Source: Nageia nagi
Lineage: Eukaryota; Pinophyta
Length of the DNA: 64,000 bases
Reading direction: 5' to 3'
NCBI GenBank assembly: GCA_050084985.1
Contig: JBITNC010000001.1
Location: 86,924,001 to 86,988,000 of the forward strand
Shown: in pieces, positions 54,509-64,000 of the stretch
Position numbering within the stretch: position 1 is the first letter of the stretch
Layout of the letters: each line of letters begins with the position of its first letter
Position numbers and translations under genes: made by a program
Notes under the pieces: model-generated
Databases searched by the model: none
Seen by the model: only the letters and a program-made list of their open reading frames with translations
Told to the model about the DNA's origin: nothing

Positions 54509-56329
54509 TGTATTCCTTTAGAATTGCACTCTGAGTATGGGGTAACACACTATCATTCTTTTATTCTTTCATTTATTTTAAGAAATTCTTCCTAGTCCCT
54601 ACTCCCTTTTCCCTTTTCTATTCACATGTATTTAATCTTTTATTTTAATTGAGTCTAAAGATTTTTGGGTGTTGTCAACATCCACATTTTGTATATATAA
54701 GTCTTGGTATTAGATATTTTGCCTTAAAATTTCTAGTCAAAATCTAGGGGGTGTTGCAATAACTCTTGATGATAAACTTTAGTCATGTTAATAGTCAAAA
54801 GGGTTGAGAACTATATATATAAAAGAGTCATGTACAGTAGCAAATGTATCATATTTGGGTATTATTGTATTATGTATGGGTAGTGAAATTCTAAGGAAAA
54901 TTTTGGGAGTTATTGTAAATATAGTGTCTGGGAGTTATCAAAAATATAGTGTTTAGGAGTTATCATAAATATAATGTCTCGTAAATATAGTTTCAATAAG
55001 TTATTATTAATATAGTGTTCAGGAGTTATCGTAAATACAATGTTCAAGAGTTGTTGAAAATATAATCCTAAGCCATGTCCAAATACTTAGCAGGAGATAC
55101 CTAGAAGTAAACATCACCCATCAATTTTAGCAGTGACATCATCATTTTTATAAAAAATTAGCAGGTCTTAGAACAAGCAATGGTGGGTGATATTTCATGA
55201 AGATACCAAATAAAGCCCATCCATTTTGAGCAATGATGTTAAAAAGTTTGGCTAAAATCAATGGTTACTAAGAAGATCCAGATCATCAATAAAGCTTAAT
55301 GAAGAGAAATAGAACCCGCTAGACTAAGAAAGCAATGTTGGGTAAGAAGTAACACCTGGGTCCACTTGATCTTAAGTGTTTGACCCTTGAGACCCTATTA
55401 ATGTGTTGATTTCAACTCATTTCCCTATAATAGTTGTAATTTTTTCTAAAACTAAGTTGATATATTGTTCATGGCCCCCATTACTTTATTTAATTAGAAC
55501 TACAATATGGATCATCAATGGTTACAGAGAAGTAGATAACTATCAATAGAGAATAGTGCTAGATTGTATGTATCAAATTATATATCAATACTTCTTTAAT
55601 CAACTATAGATCCAAAAAAGAGCAATCAACAACATGTTAGGAAGATTGCATCTCAATGGATACAACTGCTCAAAAATTGCAAATTTCTAGATGATCATGT
55701 TGTTAGTACTTATTCATTGTATAATCTAACATAGTTGTAATATTTATTGTAAATAGTTTTCTTTAGTGTCTTCAACCAAGATGAATAATTATGTGTATTT
55801 ATGGTAGATAACCACCCAATTGCGTAGGTGAATGTATAAATAGTTGATTTTTATAAGTCAAAGAGGTCAAACATTTTAGTAAATTTGCCCAGGTCTATAA
55901 GATGCTTTTATATATGATAATGCTTTTCCCTTTTCCAACAAATGGATACTTATTAATTTTGTGAATATTATGTATGGGATGTTGTCTTAAGTTATGGCTC
56001 TATATCATGATTGCAAGACCCCAAGGGAAAAATAGCTTGCTATTCTTAATCTTGGCTATGGATTGTTGCTTGTGCTATAATGGCCGGGTTGTATAGTTCT
56101 TGTTTAAGTTTTAGTTTAATATGTTTATTTCTTTCTTGTAACTCTCTACCTTTTTATCTCTTTCTTGTTGCTTTCAACCTTTACAATAGATAGGAATCGA
56201 CCTATAACCCAGAGATTGAGCAAAAAACCAAAACAAGTGCATTCCCACCACCTTTTACTCTTTCAAGGAACCTACTTTTGTGAGCAATGGAGAACTTGAC
56301 CATGCCAAACCCTTTGAGGTTACATTATA
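54509..56329 (+). repeat. 3' LTR of element F
   Basis: It starts TGTATTCCTTTAGAATTGC and ends near GAGGTTACATTATA, 1.82 kb, matching 42,051-43,853 with many substitutions. No perfect polypurine tract precedes it (CACCAAAAGAT). Confidence 0.85.
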
Positions 56330-57553
56330 TTGATTTTGGGTAGTTATAGGGTTTATTAATTCATTTCACATTTTAGGATAATTCATCTTCATATAACTAG
56401 TACATAGTGATTTTTTTCATTCTTATCGAGAGAGTTGATACATTCAATATGATGTTATGCTAGCAAAGTGAATATATAACTTTTTCATACTCCATTGTTG
56501 TTGGTTCATTACTAGTTATGAATCCATTCTGATGTTTGATTTTTTATTTTGGCCATGTAATATTCTATTTTTGGAATAAAATGATCCACATAGGATGGTG
56601 TGTTCGTGTTGGAGAATGTTATAGAACCTTGCACATTAAAATAGGACCAATGGGTCACTAAGAGTGATGTGTCCCTATTTTAGGGATGATTAGGTATGAT
56701 TCATTACGTTTGCACTTGTTAATGATTGTAATGAGTGATTGTGAGCCCCAATGTGGGATGTTGACCTCTTTGAGTTAGTTAGGAGTATTTTATTATATTT
56801 AGGAGTGTTCTCTTGCATCCATAATTATAATCTGATTATTGGGATCCCAAGAAGCAATTGTGGATATTTCAAGGCCCAACTATGAGCCACAAGATGGAAC
56901 CCAAGCCTTGTATGATTATTAGGTGAAATTTAACCCACCATGGACCACCCACTTATGCATGAATATGAGGCGAGATATCGATATCACTAAAAGGATGTCC
57001 AACTACAAGGAGGAGCACACTTATGAAATACATATTTTATCTATTACTCATTTTACTACTTAGATTTGGCTACCAGCCACTGCCATCTACTAGATTAGGG
57101 AGCCTCATCAAGTTCTTCATACCTTAAGAAGGATTGAAAGTCTCATTAAGCTTTTGTACCCTTGGTGGAGCCTCATTAAGATCTTACCAAACTTGTTACT
57201 AAGTTTTACAAATTGAAGAAGCCCTATTTCACCATTCAACATTCATATCTAAAGGTTATAGGCCCTAGCAATGTGACATCAATCTTGGAGAGAGAGTTTG
57301 AGTTTGTGAAAGTGTAAGATATGGCCATTAAGCTAAGTGTACCTTTAGGCCCTTTTTGTTTCACATTTCTACCTTGGAGGACTTCGTCCAACCTTAAGGA
57401 CCTTATTGGATGCATTTTTAACATTGTACTTGATCATTTAAGTAGTATAAAATCTAGATTTGATTATTTGATATCCATATTTAGTATTTTATTGAGTCTT
57501 ATTGATACAATTTATATAATTACCAATTTGGAACATTACAAGTTGTAAAACTT
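56330..57553 (+). repeat. 5' LTR of element E, block 2 (right part, with insert)
   Basis: This resumes the LTR interrupted by element F. It is itself broken by about 1 kb of other sequence (about 56,555-57,545) not present in block 1. The last bases GTAAAACTTCA precede a degraded primer-binding site. The insert begins near GGCCATGTAATATTC and ends near GGAACATTACA. I could not confirm a target duplication or classify it. Confidence 0.5.
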
Positions 57554-57689
57554 CATTTGTTATCAAATCTTATTTGGTTTGGTGGGTTTGAGAAAGCTTG
57601 TGGTTCTTCTAGAAATTTATCAAGTTATTTTAGAGGTCCATTGAAGATTAATAATTTTTGTTGTAATGGAAAATAACATAAAATTCCTT

Positions 57690-58669
57690 CCCATTCTTAA
57701 TTTTGATGGAGTTTACTATGAGTATTGGAGCATAAAAATGAATATTTTGTTGATGGGAAAAGGTTTGTAGGATAATATTAAGAATGTATATGTAGAACCA
57801 ACTAATTAGAACACTCTTATGGCTGCTAATAAGGTAATAAAGAAGGAGGATCATAAAAAGAATTATTTGGCACTCTATCATCTACAAATATACCTTGGAT
57901 AAGAGAATTTTACCAAGGATTATTGGTTGTACAATGATAAAAGAAGAATGGATAACATTGAAAAATGGTTACCAAGGAAGTTACTAGGTTAAACAAGTTA
58001 AATTGCAAACTCTTAGAAGAGAGTTTGAGAATTTGAAGATGTAATAAAATGAAAGTGATGGTGACTACTGTGTGATAGTGAATGTAGTTGTAAACAGGAT
58101 GACAACTATTAAAGAGAATATTAATAAGGTTTTGTTTGTGAAGAAGGTGTTAAGAATACTTACCTCTAAATGGAACCATGTAGCTATCATAATTTAAGAG
58201 AGAAAATATTTATATACTCTTGAGTTTGATCAGTGGACTAACTCTCTCATGTATCATGAGGAGAGGTTGAAAGACACTACAATTGGTGGTGCTGAAAAAA
58301 ACAATTCTCTTCAAAGGATAATGAAGTAACCTCTAGTGGACAAGGAAGAGGCAATGGTGGAAGAGGTAAAGGTAGAGGAAAAGTTCATAAGAATAATATG
58401 CAATGCTACCATTGTAACAAATTTGAACATTTTTAAAGAGGGTGTATATTAAAGGATACAAATGAAGGGAGGATAACCAATTATAGAAAAGAAAAGACTG
58501 CTATTGGAGATCAAAATTTATTATTTTCATACAACAAGATTAATGAAAGCCTTTAAGAGATATGGATAGTTGACATCTAATGTTCAATCCCCATGAATTT
58601 TAAGGGGGAGTTGTTATCTTTATTAGATAATTCCTACAGATAAAGCATTAATCTTAGGGATGATAAATA
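57690..58669 (+). pseudogene. Copia gag relic of element E, block 2
   Basis: The counterpart of 34,590-35,630, with FLPILNFDGVYYEYWSIKMN, a Gly/Arg stretch and a zinc-knuckle relic CYHCNKFEHF. Heavily broken. It is interrupted after TTTGG (58,670-58,674) by a solo-LTR-like element. Confidence 0.75.
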
Positions 58670-58674
58670 TTTGG

Positions 58675-60383
58675 TGTTATCATTATTTTCAAAGGAGATA
58701 GTTGGCCTACATTGCTTTTCATTGTTGTCAATAATGCACATAAGTCACAATACCAAAGGTGAACAACTAAGTTGACATGAATTATTTTCAATGATGCAAA
58801 TTCATACAGTGTTGGGTAATAAAGAAGTGCAATCATTCCATCTTAGGTGAATAAAAAAGTGAGAAGAATACCAAGTGCTAAGTTTGAGATCTATCAGGTG
58901 ATTGACCATATATTGAGTATGAAAATATTACTACCAAGTGTTTACTAGGGTTTTCAAGCATAATAGATGAATGGTCAATTGATAATAATGGCTACCAGTA
59001 TGTTGGATGCATGGATACTTAGACAGATGCTCAAAATGATATTTTCCTAGGTGATGACATCAACACAATAAAGACATTCTCAAAATGAACTAAAACTGAT
59101 GATCCAAAGATATTATGATAGCAAGGTGAGAATTAAGTACCCATAAGTAGAAAAAAAGCAAAGAAGCCTGACAAGTGATGTCATCAAGTTGAAGATAGGT
59201 AAAAATACACTAAATCTAATAGTAAAAATGAAAATACCTATTGGAGACCAAGTGAAGGACCGAAAAGGAGGATAAGGCATGTGAATGTACTAGTAAGGAA
59301 GTTCAAGCATTGAATTAAAGCTTAGATGCTAAATTTAGTATTGGTAAGCATGTTAGGGGACTAGACTATAACATAATCTAAATTTTGGTTTTCAATATGC
59401 AAGGAAAAATGTTAAAAAGTATAAAGGAGGTCCAAATTTCATGGAGAAAGCATCAATATTCTATGTAATACATAGGATACATGTGATAATTATCCACAAC
59501 CATTATCAACATTCAAACACTCTTAAAGGAGTGAATACTATATTTAGGAGTTGTTGTGTAATTAAAAAATAGTTACTATCATTTTGAGATGAAATTGATA
59601 TTTGGAGTTGATAATTATATAATCCAATAAATATCAAAGATGCACATGGAGGGTTTACTACTATCGAGAGCAGTTACTAGAGTTGGGAAATTAACATCAG
59701 ATTGTTAGGAAACATATGGAGATATAGTTATTGTTGTAATGATGTGGTGTAAGGAAAAAAATAGGATTGAGATGCAATATACAAAAAGAATTGAATAGAT
59801 GAGTTTAGTGGATTTATGTGTGTGTGGATGAGATATCGACAAAGGGTAAACAATGAAAGATTGGCAAAGAAAGAAAGGCAATGGCTATGAAGATTGATAG
59901 CATCAAATAAAGATTATAGGGGTAGTGAAGATTGAAGAGGTAGAACATTAAGGGTATTTGAGTATGGGTTTAAAATTTCATTATCAAATTTTGTTGAATT
60001 ATTTATTTATAAAGTTGGTGCTTTGGCAAGAGGTATTAATATTCCTTTTGATTGGTGTTGGTAGATTAGGCAAGGGTTGGTGCTTCTTTCAATTGTAGCT
60101 AATAAACTTGAGGTTGGTGCTCCATTCGGTTGGTGTTAGTAAATTGATTGTAAATTTGGTGCTTTGTAAATGACTAGATTTGGACCATTATCCAAGCAGT
60201 CTTATCCAAGGATGTAGCGATAATGGTGAACCTCACTATATCTTATATTGTGTGATGGCTTATTATACTGTTTTCTTTGTTTGATTTTATATTTACACTA
60301 TTTGAACTAGTAAATTTAAAGAATTAAGTTTTTAATTGATCACACTAATTCACCCTCCTCTCAGTGTCACTTAGAGTTCAACA
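58675..60383 (+). mobile_element. Solo-LTR-like element with perfect target duplication
   Basis: 1,709 bp from TGTTATCATTATTTTC to AGTGTCACTTAGAGTTCAACA, flanked by TTTGG at 58,670-58,674 and 60,384-60,388. Without it, the pol of element E reads through as in block 1. There is no coding sequence. The TG...CA ends and 5-bp duplication indicate an LTR left after recombination, or a non-coding LTR element. The orientation is assumed. Its first 80 bp resemble 63,320 onwards. Confidence 0.75.
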
Positions 60384-60388
60384 TTTGG

Positions 60389-62340
60389 AGTGTCAACCAA
60401 AGGAGTCATGAAAGTGAATACAAGAGAAGGACAAAATAAGATAAATGATATCTACTATACTCCAAGTTTTAAATACATTTTGTTAAATGTAGGGAAAATA
60501 ATGGAGAAATAATACAAGTTAGTTTTTGAATATGAGAAGTTGGTAATTTTTGATAAGAACCATGTGAATAGGCTTATTACAACTATTCTCATGAGTGACA
60601 ATAGATTGTTTCTATTGAAATTTGGAGGAAAAGGGGGAAATATTGCAAATATGGTTATTGAGAACAAGAATTGGCTTTTAAATATCAGATTTCGGTACTT
60701 AAACTTTATAAGTTTGAATTCATTCACATCTTAAGAGATGTTTTATGGATTAACAAAGTTGGAATATCAAAATATTATTTGTGAAGGATGTGCCTCTAGC
60801 ACCTCTCTCTCCATATCTTCACTCTACAATTATAAAAGATTCTTGAAAAATGGTTCAACATGATAAATCTATAGTATTGAAATGCATGCATAACTTCTAT
60901 AATTGTTATATATAAATTTTATGTATATATTTTTAAAATAGCATGAATTTTACGATAATTTTAAAGCCCCTCTTAAAGTACATTTGGTGATAGTTTTAAA
61001 CCCCCTTTGAAAGTAATTTTTATGGTGGGTACACACCATCACCTTAAATACCTAGAGGACAATTTAAGTGAGCTTAGTGGTAAGAAATATTATTTCATGT
61101 TGGTAGGTTTGACTCACCACCATAAAGTTAGGACTTTTAGTGATATCCTCAATGATGGTGACTATGATACCACCACTAAAGTTATTTAGCAAGAGTTTTG
61201 AGTTGCCACCAAAGGCATTTTTTATTCTAGTGAGTGATCGAAGCATTAAAAGGTATAAGGCTAGGCTTTTTGCTAAGGAATTCACTCAAAAATATAGAAT
61301 TGACTATGAAGAGACTTTTGCATCTATAGCAAGCTAAGAAATAATGAGGTTGGTTCATTTCATGGTTGCCAAAAAATAGTGTACAGTACATCATATGGAT
61401 GTTAAAAGTGCATTTTTGAATGACTACTTGAATGAGGAGGTGTATATACAACAACCTCAAGATTTTAAGGTTAAAGGAAAAGAAAAACATGTGTAAAAGT
61501 TGAATAAGGTCTTGTATGGTATCAAACAAGCACCAAGGTCTTTGTACATATGAATTGATGGTTAATTTTAGTAGTATGGATTCAAAAGGAGCAAGAGTGA
61601 AATACCTTGTATTTCAAGAAAGAAGGTGATGATATTTTACTTATATGTTGATAACTTGATCTATATTAGTAGTAGTTTCTTGTTTTCAATTATTATTGAG
61701 TTTGAGATGAAGTATTTGGATTTGATGGATTATTTTCTTGGCATGGAGGTGCACCAAAGAAAGAGCTAAATCTTTATTCATCAAAATAAGTATGAAAAAT
61801 ACATGATGAATAAATTTAATATGGAAAATTGTAAATCAATACCTACTCCCATTCCTCATGGAAAGTTGTGCAAGATTTATGGGGCTAAGAAAGTGAATAT
61901 GATAGAATGTAGAATCATTATTGGAGGTATCATATTTCTCAACAACATAAGATTTGATATTACATATATTATCTACTTGGTATATAGATACATGAGCAAA
62001 CCTTCTATTTTGCACTGGAAGGATATAAAAAGAATACTAAGATATATGCATGGAATAATCAATTTTCACATCCATTATTCTCATTATTAGAAGTTGGAGT
62101 GATTAGTTATAATGAATCAAATTTGGGTAGCAACTTAGATGATAAAGAGTCTACTTTTGGAAACTATTTCTCACTTAGATCAAGGATGGTTATTTGGAGT
62201 TCAAGGAAGTAAGGATAATTTGCACTCTCTTCCATTGAGGCTGAGTACATTACAATCACTCCAACATGAGCATAAGCCTTATGGATTTGTAAGGTGTTGG
62301 AGAAGATTGGTGAGAAGTAAGATTATTTAGTTTTGAGGAT
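60389..62340 (+). pseudogene. Copia pol relic of element E, block 2
   Basis: It continues with EVNTREG-like sequence (VMKVNTREGQNKINDIYYTP) and a pre-integrase relic. An abrupt jump (about 60,800-61,200) leads to reverse transcriptase: RYKARLFAKEFTQKYRIDYE, HHMDVKSAFLNDYLNEEVYI, LNKVLYGIKQAPRSL and YLYVDNLIYISS (YVDD changed to YVDN). Then PSILHWKDIKRILRYMHG and an RNase H relic follow. Integrase is missing, so an internal deletion is likely. It ends at a junction with Gypsy sequence near 62,345. No 3' LTR seen. Confidence 0.8.
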
Positions 62341-62344
62341 TTTG

Positions 62345-63319
62345 TAGGAACAATAGTTCTATGCCAAGAAGTCAAAATGTGAGTTTGGGATGGTCAAAGT
62401 TTTGTACTTAGGGCATGTGATCAACTAGGAGGGAGTTTAAGTGGATGATAAAAAGATCCTTGTCATTAAAGAATGGTCCACACCCACCACACTCATGCAC
62501 CTAAGGGGATTTTTGGGACTATGCAACTACTATCAAAGATTTATCCAGGAATTTTCACATTTGGTGACACCTTTGACATAATTGACTAAGAAGGATGCAT
62601 TTATTTAGAGTGAGGAGGCTCAAAAGATTTTGAGGTGCTCATGAGAGTAATGTGCACTTGTCCTTGTAAAACAATTCCTAAATTTTCTATTCCATTTACT
62701 ATTGAATGTGATGCATCTAACTATGGGGTAGGGGCTGTACTCATGCAAAAGGGTTAACCAATTGCTTTTGAAAGTAGGAAACTCACCCCTATAAAATAAA
62801 ATATCAATATGTACGATAGAGATATATTAGAAGTCCTGCATACATAGGCTAGATTCAAGCAATTTTTGGTGTGTGAATGATTTGTGGTAAAGTTTAATCA
62901 TAACAACATGAAATATTTTCTTGAGAAATATAATATATGTGACAAGTAAAAAAAATGGGTAAGCAAATTGTAGTATTATGATTTTAAGATTGAGTATATC
63001 AAGGGTAATAAAAATATGAATGATATACTCATGTAACAATTCTTTTAATTATCTTTATATCATTAATGTGATTGGAAAATGCCAATTATAACTTAATATG
63101 CTAATGATAAATTGGCTACTAACATTCTTGAAGGAAACCTAAAAGATTACATGTTTAGAGTTAGAGAAGGGATGATCTTATAGAAAAATAAAATTCACCT
63201 TGTATCATGATAAAAAATGAAAGAGAAGGTCATTATAACCATGCATGATACACCATTAGTGGGACATCCAAGAATAGTAAAAATATACAAAGCTATGAGA
63301 GAGAGATGTTAACCTACAA
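62345..63319 (+). pseudogene. Gypsy reverse transcriptase-RNase H-integrase fragment
   Basis: SKCEFGMVKVLYLGHVI, HLRGFLGLCNYYQRFIQEFS (reverse transcriptase end), then RNase H (ECDASNYGVGAVLMQKG, NINMYDRDILEVLHT, FKIEYIKGNKNMNDILM) and the first integrase zinc-binding sequence (MHDTPLVGHPRIVKIYKAMR). Frames change several times. It differs from element F and represents another Gypsy lineage. It is cut at 63,319 by an LTR start. Confidence 0.82.
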
Positions 63320-64000
63320 TGTTGTAATTATTACCAAAGGAGATTAAGACAATGTTATTATTGCCAATAATGCAAATAACTCATAGTAAGAAAGAATTTT
63401 TTATTGAAAAACATATTTTATTAGAGTTTTGGCAATATTTACATTATGAATTTAGAAGGACCCATTAAAACTAAATATAAATAAAATAATATTGTTCCAA
63501 CAAAATTAATTGGACATACTTTGAATTGAATGGATAGAATTCAAATCTCTCAATCAGAACACTTCCTATGGTTAATATGACTCTAATTCACCATGATGTA
63601 TGATTAACCACCACCGATAAGACATGTATTAAGCAAAATGAAGTTGTTTGATTTGTTTGCTATTCTGATGGAATTTGGTCTACTCCCCTTTTCCATATCT
63701 CCAACAAAATCAAATGATCTGCAAAATATTCAAAAATGGCTAAGCATAATGTTATTTTATTTAATTGCTATTCTAATAAAGTTTTTTTCATTACAATGCT
63801 ATGAATCCTTAAATGCTTATACATAGAAGGAAGAGCCTATGCAATCATAGAAAGTTTTATTTTGGGTGAATCTATTATGCATATGTAATATCTTGACATC
63901 ATACTTTTCTGTAATGCAAATTTCCTTTGTATTGTTGTATTTTTTAGGTACGAAGAAACCTTATGACATCAATGCTCTCTAAAGTGTGAATTTCCTTTGT
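63320..64000 (+). repeat. Start of an LTR related to the solo LTR
   Basis: TGTTGTAATTATTACCAAAG, then GAGATTAAGACAATGTTATT and GCCAATAATGCAAATAACTC resemble 58,675-58,750. It interrupts the Gypsy fragment and runs towards, or past, the window end. No gene seen in this part. Confidence 0.5.

Larger units (their letters stand above)
42051..56329 (+). mobile_element. Element F: 14.3-kb Gypsy (Tat-like) retrotransposon
   Basis: Long LTRs (about 1.8 kb) at 42,051-43,853 and 54,509-56,329 enclose, in order, gag, aspartic protease, an RNase H-like domain, reverse transcriptase with a tandemly duplicated segment, classical RNase H, integrase, and a long extra open region. It lies inside the LTR of element E of block 2. 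Every domain carries nonsense codons. The left flank CATTAT and the end CATTATA make the exact boundary and target duplication ambiguous. An RNase H beside the normal one, long LTRs and extra coding sequence fit the Tat group of plant Gypsy elements. Confidence 0.85.

Noticed and set aside
42051-56329. A perfect target duplication for element F
   Set aside because: Left CATTAT and right CATTATA overlap the LTR end itself, so a duplication could not be separated from LTR sequence by eye.

Overview
The window looks like nuclear DNA from a plant with a large, repeat-rich genome. A gymnosperm-like genome would fit, but the sequence alone does not settle the species. It is AT-rich and almost entirely retrotransposon-derived, with nested insertions, decayed Copia and Gypsy polyproteins and non-LTR fragments. 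I recognise one ordinary host gene: a GC-rich two-exon gene on the minus strand at 27,885-29,348 that resembles the plant DUF604 / beta-1,3-galactosyltransferase-like family.

Left part (1-24,569): four LTR elements are nested. Element D (minus; primer-binding site 23,344-23,355, 5' LTR 23,357-24,569) carries an unrecognised open region at 22,774-23,292 and 13,710-14,210. It is split by element C (14,211-22,768, duplicated target GTCTC) and broken by the end of element A at about 13,709. Element A (plus strand; LTRs 1,859-2,429 and about 13,127-13,709) shows only non-coding internal sequence and is itself split by element B (3,954-13,006, duplicated target CTCTT). B and C are related Copia elements on the minus strand. 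Each has near-identical LTR pairs, a Met-initiator-type primer-binding site, a leader of nearly 3 kb with a likely intron, gag, pol, and a roughly 49-bp tandem array before the 3' LTR. Both leaders carry pentatricopeptide-repeat (PPR)-like coding fragments, which suggests captured host gene sequence. C has nearly identical LTRs but a defective pol, and shares two stop codons with B.

Middle (24,570-31,000): AT-rich intergenic DNA with fold-back repeats on both sides of the DUF604-like gene, a minus-strand TATA box 220 bp upstream of its start codon, and a strong hairpin further upstream.

Right part (31,000-64,000): a composite block (a minus-strand non-LTR relic abutting a plus-strand Copia element E) occurs twice in the same orientation, at about 31,000-36,370 and about 37,010-62,340. 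The second copy was expanded by an ORF1-type LINE fragment (38,958-40,555), a 14.3-kb Gypsy element F (42,051-56,329), an unidentified insert of about 1 kb, and a solo-LTR-like element with a perfect target duplication (58,675-60,383). Element F has a Tat-like layout: gag, protease, an extra RNase H ahead of the reverse transcriptase, reverse transcriptase with its own RNase H, integrase, then a long additional open region. The window ends in another Gypsy fragment and the start of an LTR related to the solo LTR.

In the decayed elements most in-frame stops fall where Gln or Trp is expected, the pattern left by C-to-T deamination. No rRNA, convincing tRNA, CRISPR array or other host gene was found. 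Boundaries given as 'about' were judged by eye from repeat alignment.
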